Assembly (NCBI GenBank): GCA_026120185.1
Contig: JANUWF010001661.1
Span: forward strand, 1,355,501 to 1,419,500
Direction of reading: 5' to 3'
DNA length: 64,000 nucleotides
Source: Voacanga thouarsii
Lineage: Eukaryota > Streptophyta > Magnoliopsida > Gentianales > Apocynaceae
Position numbers and translations under genes: made by a program. The stretch's first letter is position 1, and every line of letters begins with the position of its first letter. This document shows positions 46,589 through 57,761 of this stretch, piece after piece. A model generated the notes under the pieces. The model did no database searches. It was not told the origin of the DNA and was given only the letters and a program-made list of their open reading frames with translations.

Positions 46589-48278
46589 TGTTAGTGTTGT
46601 GCCCTAGAGGCAATCACTTGTACCATGTATATTGCATATTAAATTAATAAGAGGCATTCTTGATCTTTCAGTTTGATTGTTATATCTAAATATGTGTACA
46701 AACCGTTAGATAAAGTCCCTAGTACAACACAGTGTTAAGGAAATCATGATAGAGATCATGATGTGAGATTCCTACTATATTATGCAGTGCTTGTACTTAA
46801 ATAATCCCCAGTCATAGTATTAATAAGATGGGACATTATTAATACGCCTAGACTGGCACATGTTATATCTCTTGATTGGATCAAGCGGTGGTTCTCATAT
46901 CCATGGGTATTGGGATACTCAGAATTAACGTGCGGATGCTTGTTTTGAAACAAGTTCATTGGATGACCTAGCTACGAGATAATCACTTGGATAACTATTT
47001 AGTGCCAGTGATAGAATCTCATTATAGCAAGTGTGCAAGTATCCTTAGACTTGAGATTTCCAAGGTACTTTGTATATCGAGCGTTGTACTTTGATTCTAA
47101 TCTTTGGAGTCTTATCTAGGACCGCCTATGGGATGGATATTGGGTACAACGTAAAGTAAACGAAAGTAGTTGAGAGGGTCAATAAAGGATTCACCACTCC
47201 TAATAGTAGGAGAGTATATCTCAAGGCCACTTGTAGAAATCATTACTCATGAAGTCCTTGGCCAAGGCGACCATGTGATGGAAATAGTTCCAATTGATAC
47301 ACATATCGAGTAATGGATTTTTTGAACAAGTACTAAAATATTCGGACTTGAATTAATAATATTCTGGAAGAAGTTGGCACTAATTCCATGCTCTAGACCG
47401 AATGAGATATTGTATGTTGAAAGGAGGTTATTGCACTGATAATTTGCTATTGAAAGGTTCATGTCAAGCCACTTGACTTTTTGGACTTTTGGGTGGTCAA
47501 GAGTCATTGCTAGATGTCGCTCTTGATATGCTAAATATGAATTTATTAATTAGAGAATTAATAAATTTAATCCTTTATTTTATTAAGGATTATTAATTCT
47601 AATATTGTTAGAATTAATTCATATAATGCTACCAATAAGACCAGGAAACCTAATGGGTCACACACAATATAGGTTTGAATGCTCAAATTTATTATTTGAT
47701 AATATTGTGGGGTTAATTAAGAGAAGGGAATATATTTATAGGTGAATTATAAGTTTGTTATAATTCTGGGACCTTATTGTAATTAAGTAAACTTCAAGGA
47801 CCAATTTGTTGACAATTGGACGTTAATGGACTAAGTTGCAATTTATGGTAATTATAAATTTATAAATATAAAAAACGGTCTCCTTAGGGTGAGAGACTGA
47901 CTATTCACGCAATAATAGAGAAACCGTTTCTCTGCCTCTCTCTTGATCAAACCCTGGCCGTCTCTCTTCTTGATCAAAACTCTAGCCTCTCAAATTCTAC
48001 TAGCATAGAATTGTGAGATTGTGAGCTTTCAACCTTGTGTAGATTATCATTAGAGGGAGTTCTTTCTTGGACTTCAGTTGAGCTGCAGTGAACGGTATTG
48101 GATAATCTGGATCGCGCCTGCATTCTTGTTTCTAAAAATTTTGAATTCTGGCTTCACGAGGTAATAGACGCAATCTTCTCCTTTTTCCCGTTTCTATTGT
48201 AAACCCGTGATCCATGGTTTGGATTTCTTGTTGTTTTCCGCTGCGCTTAATCTAATTATGCATGATAGAAATCCTACA
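46589..48278 (+). mobile_element. R15: 3' LTR
   Basis: 1690 bp. It is close to the 5' LTR throughout, with scattered substitutions (about five in the first 97 bases). Confidence 0.95.
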
Positions 48279-49393
48279 ACTGCTTGTGCAGAATGTTGGC
48301 TGGATGAAAGCTGGTTGAATGAGGCTAATGGTGGCCGAAATTAAGGAGTCTAATGGTGAAGGGAAGGTTTGGTTGTTTGAGGTATATTTTATGGAAAGTT
48401 GTTAAATCATGGTGGCTGGAATTTTGGTATCCAAATCAAGGCATGATTGCAGATTTTTTTTGGAAATCTTTTTGGCAGCCATGTCGGGATTTTCGTGCAG
48501 AACTTAGGTAGGACAATGGAGTTTAGTTAATGGAGGTTTAAGGGTGGTTTTTGCAGAAAAAAGATTGAGTTTCGGCTAGGGTTGAATTAGGAAACAAAGC
48601 TGGACAAAATTCTGCACAGCATTTTCAGAAGGCTGCAATTTCCTGTGCAGTTTTTGCTGCCCTTTTCCAGGCGATTTGTAGAGGCTTTGCAGGGGAATTT
48701 CTGGGGCTTTCAAGGATGGTTTCCAGCTTACTTCATGGAGGAAAAACATGGCTAAGGTGCTGAACAAAAACTGGAAGACAACAGCTTGGTTTCGGACCTC
48801 CAAAGCTGCGAATCTGCCCAGAAAATTTTCTGGTTTTGCACAGTATTTGTGCAGTCCAAAAATGGCCAGGAAAATTCAGATTTCAAGCTGATCAAAAGGA
48901 CCATTTTCTAGCAGATTTTGGGAGGGAATAATGGTTAAGAATTTCGTCACCTTGAAGGCACACAAAGCTGGAAAAATTTCAGTTCTAAGCATGAAGGGAA
49001 ATGAACATAGCTAGAGTGAATTTTTAGAAAGTTCACTAAGGAATTTAATTCACTTGAAATATTTCCCCCTCTTCCATTGTTTCGGTCCATATGATGTCTT
49101 TTACTAAGACATTTTGAACCTTCAAAGCCACCACACATTGCTAGAATTTTTCTAGAATAAAATTGGCTTGAACAAAATGAACAAACTAATGAATTGAGAA
49201 AAAGGAAAAATTAAGGATCAAGAGGAAATGAATTCCCCTTAGGAATTTTGTGTAGAGCAAAAGAGTAGGATTTGAAGACTCCTATCATGTCTCTCATAGG
49301 ACAACATCTCTACCTTACTCCAAACACCACTAAGGCCGAAAATGATACTTCTCAAGCAAAAATAAAATTTAACCAAGCTAAAGCTCTTATGAT

Positions 49394-49448
49394 GGAATTT
49401 GAACCCAAAACCTCAAGAATTAATTCTGAAGCTCCAACCACTAAACCA
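49394..49448 (-). promoter_or_regulatory. R14 5' LTR: tRNA-like A and B boxes
   Basis: The A box TGGTTTAGTGG (49438-49448) and near-B box (49394-49406) are unchanged from the 3' LTR copy, with the same 55-bp span and 253-bp distance from the LTR start. Confidence 0.65.
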
Positions 49449-49706
49449 CAACAACTTTTGTTCTTATTTTCCCCCTAAAAATATTTTCCTATTCATTCCT
49501 CAAGCTATCTCCCTTTTTCCACCTCAAGCAAAAATTACCATTTTGCCCTTCTCACTCAATAATCATAATCAAGCCCTCTAGACTATAAAACACAAATCCG
49601 AAGCACATAAAATCATACAAAAATATATTTAAACATGCAAAGAAATATGCTATGCATCCCAACCCCCTTACTCTAAGGTTGGTTTTGACTGGGGTTTTAC
49701 AAGTTT

Positions 49707-50750
49707 GCTCCGTCGTTGTGTGGAAAATCTCTCCTTACAAAGGTGCACCCATACCCAATTGCCCGGCTCAAATGACACATTTTTCCTTCCTTGATTGCGC
49801 TTATAGGTGATCTCTTCATTTAGTTTTGTAATGGTTACTTTCACCTTCTCATGGAGTGCCTTCACCATTTCCGCCTTCTTAGCTCTATCGAGGTTCAACC
49901 GTTCACCTATCGGCAAGGGAAATAAATCTAAAGGAGTTAGAGGATTAAAAGTATACACAATTTCAAAAGGAGAATAAGAAGTGGTAGCGTAAATAGCCCT
50001 ATTGTAAGCAAACTCAATGTGTGGCAAGCACTCCTCCCAATTTTTCAAGTTCTTCTTGATTATGATCTGCCAGAGTTGGGTGAATGTTCAGTTGACCACC
50101 TCTATTTGTTCATCCATTTGAGGATGACAAGCTGTGGAAAACAAGAGATTAGTACCAAGTTTGTTCTATAATACTCTCCAAAAGTGGCTAAGGAATTTAG
50201 TATCCCTATCCGAGACAATAGTCCTTGGAATCCCCTGCATTCTCACCACTTCCTTAAAGAATAAATATGCAATATAAGACGCATCATTAATCTTGGAACA
50301 AACCACAAAATGAGCCATTTTGGAAAATTGATCAACAATCACAAATATGGAGTCTTTACCCCTCTTGGACCTAGGTAATCCTAAGATGAAGTCTATTGAA
50401 ATGTCAACCCAAGGTATATTAGGTGTGGGCAAAGGAGTATAAAGACCATGTGGAAAAGATTTAGACTTAGCTTGCCTACAAATAATGCATTGAGAACAAT
50501 GTCTCTCCACATCATTTCTCATTTTTTGCCAAAAGAAATGTTCCTTAAGAATGCCTAAGGTCTTTGCAACACCAAAATGCCCTATTAGTCCCCCACTATA
50601 GGCCTCCCTAACTAACAATCCCCTAATAGAACCCTTTGGCACATAAAGCCTTGCCTCCCTAAAACAAGAACCTGTCATGCCTATAATATTAAGCAAATGT
50701 ACATTTCTCACAAGAATGGAAAATATCCCCAAATTCCTCATCATCTTCAT
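49707..50750 (-). pseudogene. R13: integrase
   Basis: The frame 50166-50750 has the zinc-binding HHCC part ([25 protein letters not shown]). It then has the core with the first catalytic Asp ([13 protein letters not shown]), FSKMAHF, and the second ([14 protein letters not shown]). After a stop the QIEVVN region with the catalytic Glu lies near 50090. The frame 49668-50048 then gives EECLPHIEFAYNRA, SPFEIVYTFNPLTPLDL and NWVWVHLCKERF. R14 interrupts it after KERFSTQRRSKL, and the tail is at 28930-29310. Integrase would join element cDNA to the chromosome. Two or more stops make it non-functional. Confidence 0.92.
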
Positions 50751-51960
50751 ACAAATCCTTTACAAGTTCAAAACCAAGAAGTTTAGCATTTAAAAAGTTT
50801 AGTACTGCATACCTTCAAGATAGTGCATCCGCTGCCACATTTTCCTTACCCTTCTTATATTGAATTACCTATGGAAATGTCCCAATAAACTCCATCCACC
50901 TTGCATGCCTCTTGTTCAAATTTTGTTAGCTTTTGAAGGTAGTGTTGCCAATATTCTAGGGTTCTCACCAAGGCAAAAAGCTCTTTGTCATAGGTAGAGT
51001 AGTTGAGGGCCGCCTCGGACAATTTCTCACTAATGTATACATTGGGTTTTCTATCTTGGGTTAAGACCACACCTATTCCCACCCCATTTGCATCACATTC
51101 TATCTCAAATGCCTTCTCAAAATTAGGAAGAATAAGAATTGGAGCTTGGCTCAATTTATTTTTGAGGGTTTGAAAGGCTTGTTATTGGGCTTCCTCTCAC
51201 CTAAATCCCACATTTTTCTTTAGCATTTTAGTTAGAAGGGGTGCTATAGTACTAAAATTTTGGATGAACCTCCTATAGAAGCTATCTAGCCCATGGAAAC
51301 TACGGACTTGGGTAATAGTGGTAGGGGTGGGCTAATCTTGGATAGCGTTTTCTTTTCCTTCATCAACCTCAATCCCTTTAGTACTCACAACATACCCAAG
51401 GAATGTAATCCTCTCCAAACAAAAAGAGTATTTCTCAAAATTAGCATACAATCTCTCCATTCGGAGGGCAACAAGCACACTTTGAACATGATTTAAATGA
51501 TCCACATATAATTTGCTATAGATTAATATATCATCAAAGTACACAACAACAAATTTTCCAATGAATTCTCTCAAAATGTGGTGTATTAATCGTGTAAAAG
51601 TACTAGGAGCATTAGACAATCCAAAGGGCATGACATGCTACTCATACAACCCTTATTTGGTTTTAAAAGCCATTTTCCATTCATCCCCTTCTCTTATTCT
51701 AATTTGGTGATTATTGGATTTCAAAACAATTTTAGAGAAAATGCATGTACCAAATAGCTCATCAAGCAAGTCATCTAGCCTAGAAATGGGATAGCGGTTT
51801 TTTACCGTGATGTTGTTGATAGTGCGACAATCCACGCACATACGCCATGTCGCATCCTTTTTGGGCACCAAAAGAACTGGAACCGCATATAGGCTTAGGC
51901 TCTTTCTCACATGTCCCTCTCAGGCAATGCCTCTACTTACGTTTTCAACTTCTTGGACTC
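50751..51960 (-). pseudogene. R13: reverse transcriptase and RNase H
   Basis: Reverse transcriptase blocks in order: SLYAVPVLLVPKKDATWRMC, VDCRTINNITVKNRYPIS, and then CIFSKIVLKS, where the first catalytic Asp of FSKID has become Val. Next come [12 protein letters not shown] and [12 protein letters not shown] (intact DD). RNase H/tether blocks follow at 50855-51154 ([51 protein letters not shown]). Several stops separate them, and the later RNase H part (50751-50854) is poorly kept. Confidence 0.92.
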
Positions 51961-52356
51961 CTCCGGGTTGCTTCTATATGTCGATCAGTTGGGGATGACG
52001 GCTTCGGACACAAAATCGATTTGATGCTCAATCCCTTTTATGGGTGGTAGTCCCCCGGGCGCCTCCTTTGGAAAAACGTCTTCAAATTCTTGAAGAATAA
52101 CTGTAATTTCATTAGGTAAAGATAATGTAGATTCATTAGTAGAAACATAAGAACCATTGTATAAAAGAAGAATAACCGGTTGCTTAGCTTTTATAGCCTC
52201 TATGACCTCACTTTCTTTTGTAAAGTAATTTACTCTTCTTTTACCTCCCCTCTCTTATCCTTGCTCACTCTTATCCTTAATTGTCAAAGGTACTTATTTG
52301 TCCATCCCTTCTCTAAACTCTTTTTCTTTCCTCTCTTGTTCTTTCCTCTCAATTTC

Positions 52357-53097
52357 TTATTTTTGTTTAACATCTTGCACTCCATTCTTCTTTTCTTTTT
52401 CCTTCATGAATCTTTGATCTTTGTTCACCTCACTAGGGGCCATGGGAGTGAGGGTAAACTTAGTTCCCTCAATGAATAGGGAATAAGTATTTTTTCTCCC
52501 ATCATACTTTACATGCCTATCATATTGCCAAGACCTCCCTGGGAGCAAGTGACCCGCTTTCATGGGTATCACATCACATAATACATCATCCTTGAATTTT
52601 TCCATCTCAAAAGACACCATAACTTGTTTGTTTACTCTCATTTCCCCGCTATCGTTCAACTATTGCAATTTGTAGGGCTTGGGGTGTTTAATCCAACTCA
52701 TGTCCAATTCATCAACTAAGTTTGCACTAATCACATTAGTGCAACTGCCACTATCCACAATGATATTACAAGGAGTCTTGTTGATTAGACACCTAGTGTA
52801 GAAAATGTTCTCTTTCTGTTGGTGCTCTTGATTTTTAATAGCTTGTGAATTCAATGACCTTCTTGTAACTCCTACCAAAAAGTATTCTTGACCAACAACT
52901 TCTCCTTCATCACTTTCCTCTTCTCCATTTTCCTCTTGGTCTCCTTGGTACTTTTCTCCCTCTTCTTCTTCATCTGTAGAAACCTCATTATAGGGATTAG
53001 TATACATCGTTCTCTTGCTTGGACACTCATGGAAAGTATATCCATATCTAAAGCACTTAAAATACTTGATGTCCCTATTCCTTTGTGGCCTCTCCAT
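52357..53097 (-). pseudogene. R13: zinc knuckle and aspartic protease
   Basis: The frame 52660-53097 begins with a partial zinc knuckle (FKCFRYGYTFHEC; the first Cys of CCHC appears as Phe or Tyr nearby). It has an acidic linker (TDEEEEGEKYQGDQEENGEE) and then the protease site (CNIIVDSGSCTNVISANL). The next frame (52357-52659) continues with KDDVLCDVIPMKAGHLLPGR and TLTPMAPSE, the usual protease tail of this family. One stop lies between them. Confidence 0.88.
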
Positions 53098-54287
53098 GGC
53101 TTTTCCCTTGTCTTTGTTCCAACCTTCCCTAGGTTTCCAAGCCTCACTTGGTTTGTTGAAGTTCCTTTGGAATGGTTAGGGGCTTCATCCTTCTTAAATG
53201 GTACATTGCTATTAGTGTTGGGAATTGGAAGTGGTGGTCTAGTAAATTCCCTCCTATTTAATTGCCTCTCAATCTTCATAGCGGCATGTACCATATCCTC
53301 TAATCGATCATAGGGGTGCAATTCTACCAAATTGGCAATTTTCCTATTTAATCCTCCCAAGAACCTTGCCCTCGTTGCTCTAGGATCCTCATTGATTTGG
53401 GCTCTCATCAACATTACTTCCATCTCTTTATGGTAATCTTCTACACTCTAGTTCCCTTGCTTGAGTGATTGGAGCTTTTGGTAAAGATCATTATAGCAAT
53501 GATGTGGTATAAACCTTGCCCTCATCATATCTTTCAATAAATTTGAACTAGCTACGGTTTCCACTCCCATTTGTCTCCTTAATGCACTAACTTGCTCCCA
53601 ACAAACCAAAGCATACTCCGAAAATCCTAAAATAGCTAACCTTACATTTGACCTCTCACTATAGGTATGACTTTCTAGGAAGATCTTCATCTTACTCTCC
53701 CACTCGAAATATGTTTCGGGGTCACTCTTGCCATAGAATGTGGGCACTTTCAATTTAATATAGTTCTCCCCCTCCTCATCATTTCCATCTCTCCTTCCTT
53801 GTCTATTGCCCCATCCTTTATAGTGTTCCCCAAGGGCTTCAACTTGTTCCCTCTCATACCATTCATCAACTTCCTCAAACTCTTTTTCTAACCCCCTTAG
53901 GTTGTTCCCACCATTCCTTTCTTGGCCCCTACCTCGTCCTCCTCTCATGCAAAGTCTTCCTCCTCTCATAGGAGCTTATTAGAATCCCTCGATTGATTGC
54001 TCATCCCACTCTTCCCCTTGTTGGGCATTTAATGGAGGGGTATAGGCATCGCCATCCCTCATCTTAGGGCTAGGTACTTCAAATCGCTCATGGCCTCTCC
54101 TATGTGTAATGGTAGAAGATTGTCCAAGATGATTTGTCAACTCTCTTGTCATGTTTTGGAACTCACTTTGCATTGTTCTCATCATAGCTTGCAAGTCTTC
54201 ACGTAAACCCCTAGCATCAATTTGTTCTTCTTGAGGTCTACTAGGTCCACTTAGGTTAGGCCTAGAGATCTCTTGATCATGGGCCAT
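52872..54287 (-). pseudogene. R13: Gag
   Basis: The start ATG at 54287 gives MAHDQEISRPNLSGPSRPQE. It has an EDLQAMMRTMQSEFQNMT helix and MRDGDAYTPPLNAQQGEEW, with a stop after IEGF. The second frame (53448-53969) holds a Gly/Arg-rich stretch and the Gag core KLKVPTFYGKSDPETYFEWE, YALVCWEQVSA and LYQKLQSLKQ. The third (52872-53423) holds MLMRAQINEDPRATRARFL and LEDMVHAAMKIERQLNR. Three frames separated by single stops together cover a normal-size Gag. The R9 Gag pieces align to all of it. Confidence 0.92.
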
Positions 54288-55184
54288 GGTGATAGAATAT
54301 TTACTTACTTATACCTGTAAAACAAATGAGATTAGAAAGAAAAATAGATCCTTAATTCACTTCCTTACATGTTGGCTCTCAAGGTTGATCACTCCATGCT
54401 CGTGTTTGTTCTCTTAGGCTCTTTTAGTAATAGGCTCACCCTCTTGCCTTTATCTCAATACTTAAGCCTTCTTGTTCAATCCCAATTCTCTCCAATAGCT
54501 AAAGATTTAGTCCAACTTAGTGAATCACACAAATCAATGGATTTTTCCAATTAGGGGTCTTAGGGGAATTTCAACAAACATTTGTTGGGCAGCTCAAGCA
54601 ATCAAGTTTTAATCAAGAATTTCAAGAAATGTGGACTCAATCAACATAAGAACAAACACTTAGATATACAAAGAAACACTTGTAACCAAGAAACAAGCAA
54701 GAGTTAGCAAGAACAAAGAAACAAGAACAACTAGAACTAGAATTATGAAGAACAAGATGATCACAAGTGTGCACTAGTAAAGTTGAGTTTATTGAGCATG
54801 GAATTCAATATTAGAGTAATATACTAATTCTCAATATCTCAAGGAATGAAAATTAAGAATCAAAGTTCCCAATTATAGCCAAATACATTCTTATGGAACA
54901 TTTATCAAACACCTTGAGTGCAATCCCGTCACTTAAGAACAACCAACATTTTAACCCATATTCAAGCCAATTTTCACCACAAACACAAGAAAACTTTCTT
55001 CCCAAGGATTATACTAACATCAAGGAGCAATTTCCCAAAAGAAAAATCAAGATATAAAAAAGATTTCATGACATTTTTTGAGCATGTGTTTTGAGTTACG
55101 GGATTTTCTCTGTTTTCTTTTTCTTCAACTTTATAGGGTTCCTTTTATTGCTTTCAAGCTTTGATTGGAATCAAATATTTCCTT
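54288..55184 (-). other. R13: leader between primer site and gag
   Basis: About 900 bp without a supported gene. It aligns by eye with the R9 leader. Confidence 0.8.
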
Positions 55185-55196
55185 GCTTTGATACCA
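55185..55196 (-). other. R13 primer binding site
   Basis: TGGTATCAAAGC on the minus strand, 7 bases after the LTR end. It has one mismatch to the tRNA-iMet type site. Confidence 0.85.
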
Positions 55197-55203
55197 AACT
55201 CTT

Positions 55204-56219
55204 TGATATGATCTTGAGTAGGCTTTTTTTTGGTGTTGTGGGTGGTTTAATTGGTAAGGAGTTCAGCTCAACCAATGAGACAAAAAACAGAGATTCTTAT
55301 TGAGACAAAAGGAGAAAATGAAATAATGACCTACCCTCTATCAAACCCTTGAAGAACTAAGCTTCAAAGACCCTCAAAAGTAGTAGAAAGTTTTACTATA
55401 ATCTCACTCTAATATCCTTGAAGCAACAAAGGCATACAAGAACAAATAGAATAGAGAAAATAGGCACCCAAGTAATAGAATTCAAACAAACCTTAGAACA
55501 GCAAAGCAACTAAGACCCATTCAAAGAAACCACATTGGATTATCCAAAAAATTTATAGACTCATTCATAAGGAGGACTAACCCTTAAGTATAGTCTTGAA
55601 CAAGATGAACAAGGAGGCTAGGGCCTCTCAAGATTCTCTCTCAAATTTTGATTAAAGTGCGTGAATTTTTTTGTCAAATCACTAAAGGTTCTATTTATAC
55701 TACCCTAACCCTACCTAAGTAATCCCTGAGGTTCTATTACAGTTTAGAGTCTTATTAAGTCTTTACAAACACTTAAAATTGGACAAAATCAGAGAAAACA
55801 AAAAAATGCGGGACAGTCGTTGGATGCCCAGGTTGCAGCCGGTGCCGGTTAGGACTCTAAAGCCGGCATCGGTTGTGCAATGTCTTCGGGCCGATTGATG
55901 CCAGAATGAAGCCGACGCTGGTTCTGCTGCTTGGGCAGGTGCCGGATGTCCGCTGGAAGCCCTATTTTGGTCAAATTTCGTCCATCTTTATTGCCGGCTT
56001 GAGTTCTTGTTGGGGTCCTTCTTAGATAGTCATCAAAATGAACTCTTGGCTAGCTTTCTCAACCTTCCAACCCTCTTCCATCCTCAAGCGTGGTCTATGA
56101 GTAATTAAAACTTATCTTGAAGCTTTTTGGACCTAGATCTCGTCATCGGTCCTTGTCCTTGCATTACCACGCCTCCCCCTCCTTGATCTTGACCTCTATG
56201 ATAAAGCGGGGTCTCATCA
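55204..56219 (-). mobile_element. R13: 5' LTR
   Basis: The LTR is 1016 bp, from TGATGAGACCCC (56219) to CATATCA (55204) on the minus strand, with TATAAATAG at 55691-55699. Decayed CCGGCGCCGG-type motifs lie at 55840-55945. It includes a copy of the Pol tail, so at first sight it looks flanked by coding sequence on both sides. Confidence 0.93.
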
Positions 56220-56224
56220 AATAG

Positions 56225-56791
56225 AGACATCAAGTGCTTTAATTTTCTCGGCTATGGACATACTTTCCATGATTGTCTAAGAAAAAGAGCGACGTACAGT
56301 AACCCCTATGGAGAAGTCTCAACCGACGAAGAAGAAGAGGGGAAAAAGTACCAAAGAGACCAAGAAGGAAATGGAGATGAGGAAAATGATGAAGGGAAAG
56401 TTGTTGACCAAGAGTATTCATTCGTTGGAGTCACAAGAAGATCATTGAATCCTTAAGCAATTGAAAACCAAGACCATCAATAAAGAGAAAACATATTCTA
56501 CATAAAGTGTCTAATTAGTAAGACCCCTTGTAGTGTCATTGTGGATAGTGGCAGTTGCACTAATATGATTAGTGCAAGCTTAGTAGATGAATTGGGTAGG
56601 AAATAGATTAAACATTGAGCAGTAGATAGAGGTGATGGGCCCTTCCAAGTCATTTCCCAAGTTGGAGATAATGCCTATAAGATAGATTTACCCGGTGAGT
56701 ATAAAGTGAGTGCATTGTTTAGCATTAGTGGCTTAACTACTTTTGATGTAGGTGATCATTTGTGGAAGAATCAACTTCAAGAAAGGGGAGA
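56225..56791 (+). pseudogene. R9: zinc knuckle, protease start and Pol tail, with pol deleted between
   Basis: After the R13 insertion R9 Gag resumes with a zinc-knuckle-like stretch (YGHTFHDC), the acidic linker (STDEEEEGKKYQRDQEGNGD) and the protease site (CSVIVDSGSCTNMISASL). Near 56610 it jumps to the integrase tail (GDGPFQVISQVGDNAYKIDL, PGEYKVSALF). About 3 kb of protease end, reverse transcriptase, RNase H and integrase core are missing relative to R13. The tail runs through the purine tract (GAAAGGGGAGA, 56781-56791) into the LTR, ending after GLMTRSTTKRIQSD. Confidence 0.9.
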
Positions 56792-57761
56792 TGATGGGAA
56801 TCAAGCAAGCCGATTAGTTCAATCTCAAGAAGGGGGAACGACCTTGCAAGGACTAATGACAAGATCAACAACCAAGAGGATCCAAAGTGATATCCAATTG
56901 CTAATATAATCTTGTTTAAGGATGGAAGAGTTTTGGAAGAATGTTAAAGGTAGCCAAGAGCTCAACTTGATGACTATCCAAAAAGAACCCGAAAAAAACT
57001 CAAGCCAATACCAAAGGAGGGAGAAAGTTAAAAAATAGCACAACAGCTAAACTGGCATTGGCCATGCACTGCTGGTGAACTGTTCACTCTCCAATGCCTA
57101 AGCCGGTGACGACTGGAGTGCCTAAACTGGCGCCGACTCATGTCGGGGTTCCACCCCCTATGTTTTGCGAATTTTAATATTTTTTTCGATTTATCTTTAT
57201 TTTAAAAATATTGTAAAGACCTTTTAAGGCCTTAGTCTATCTTAGAACCTCAAGAATCACTTAGCTAGGGTTACGATAGTATAAATATATCTTTTTATGA
57301 TTTAACACGACAATCTACATACTTTATTCAAATTTGAATGGGAGTCTTGAGAGGTCTCTGCCTCATTGTTCATCTTGTTTAAGACCATGCTTAGGGTTTA
57401 GTCCTTCCTTTAAATGAATCTCTATATCTTTTGGGTAATTTATGTGATTTCTCTTTATTGGGTCTTATTTACTTTGTTCTTCTAAGGTTTATCTTGCATT
57501 CCATTATTTAGATGCCGATAGTTTTTACTCTTTTGTTCTTGATTTCCTTTGTTGTTTCAAGGATATTTTGGTGAGGCTATAGTTGATCTTACTACTATTC
57601 TTTTGGGTCTTTGATGCCTAGTTCTTCAAGGATTTGGTAGAGTGTAGATAGATAGCTTTATTCTTCCGTTTTGGCTCTAAAATTCCATTGTTTTGGTTCT
57701 ATTGTATGAGCTGAGTTATTAGCCTATTGTCCTATCAATTTAACAACTTAAGATCATATCA
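56792..57761 (+). mobile_element. R9: 3' LTR
   Basis: The LTR is 970 bp, from TGATGGGAATCAAGC to AAGATCATATCA. It has diverged clearly from the 5' LTR, more than the R13 and R15 pairs, which fits its outer place in the nest. The CCGG-type palindromes are decayed here (57100-57150). Confidence 0.92.

Larger units (their letters stand above)
39173..48278 (+). mobile_element. R15: Ty1/copia element, complete in structure, youngest in the nest
   Basis: Its 9106 bp are bounded by perfect ACTGC at 39168-39172 and 48279-48283. LTRs of 1693 and 1690 bp differ by only a few per cent by eye. It has a primer site, a long leader, gag-pol in one frame and a purine tract. Stops and a deletion in reverse transcriptase disable it. 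The proteins are of TNT1-like type; I cannot fix the lineage. Confidence 0.95.
29311..49701 (-). mobile_element. R14: chromovirus-like Ty3/gypsy element with about 4.2-kb LTRs and a reduced interior
   Basis: The ends are TGTAACACCCC (29311) and GGGGTTTTACA (49701), and perfect AGTTT flanks lie at 29306-29310 and 49702-49706. The 3' LTR is 29311-33478 (4168 bp). The 5' LTR is 36201-49701 (about 4390 bp without R15). The interior is only 33479-36200 (2722 bp). It holds an acidic ORF, a gag and two scraps of pol, so the element is a deletion derivative that would depend on enzymes from others. Long LTRs and a chromodomain-like integrase tail suggest the Tekay/Del side of the chromoviruses. Confidence 0.95.
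36201..49701 (-). mobile_element. R14: 5' LTR, interrupted by R15
   Basis: The LTR segments are 36201-39172 and 48279-49701. The join at R15 agrees with the intact 3' LTR (GGCTGCTTGTGCAG near 32070). It has (GA)n at 38584-38650, and a tRNA-like box pair at 49394-49448 identical in layout to the 3' LTR. A stretch of about 185 bp (37348-37532) has no counterpart in the 3' LTR. Confidence 0.93.
28091..56219 (-). mobile_element. R13: near-complete Ty3/gypsy element inserted in R9 gag
   Basis: On the minus strand it has, in order, 5' LTR (55204-56219), primer site, leader, Gag, protease, reverse transcriptase, RNase H, integrase, purine tract and 3' LTR (28091-29128). The flanks are perfect AATAG at 28086-28090 and 56220-56224, and R9 Gag is collinear across them. 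Its own length without R14 is about 7.7 kb. It belongs to the same family as R1 and R9, so one family member jumped into another in opposite orientation. Confidence 0.95.
18239..57761 (+). mobile_element. R9: Ty3/gypsy element split by nested insertions
   Basis: R9 is the outermost of the fully bounded elements. Its LTRs are 18239-19209 (971 bp) and 56792-57761 (970 bp), and the flanking 5-mers are AGACA (18234-18238) and AGATA (57762-57766), a 4/5 match. After removing R10, R11 and R13 with one duplication each, about 4.7 kb of its own sequence remains. That compares with 7.7 kb for its relative R13, because about 3 kb of pol is deleted. It is older than everything inside it. Confidence 0.9.

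Noticed and set aside
52888..53313. A 141-codon plus-strand ORF
   Set aside because: It is antisense to well-supported R13 Gag on the minus strand.
55204..56219. Tandem LTR arrangement (interior-LTR-interior) from unequal recombination
   Set aside because: It looked so because Pol-tail coding text lies on the outer side of the LTR. Placing the LTR edge at TGATGAG (56219) gives a perfect AATAG duplication with 28086-28090 and explains that coding text as part of the LTR.
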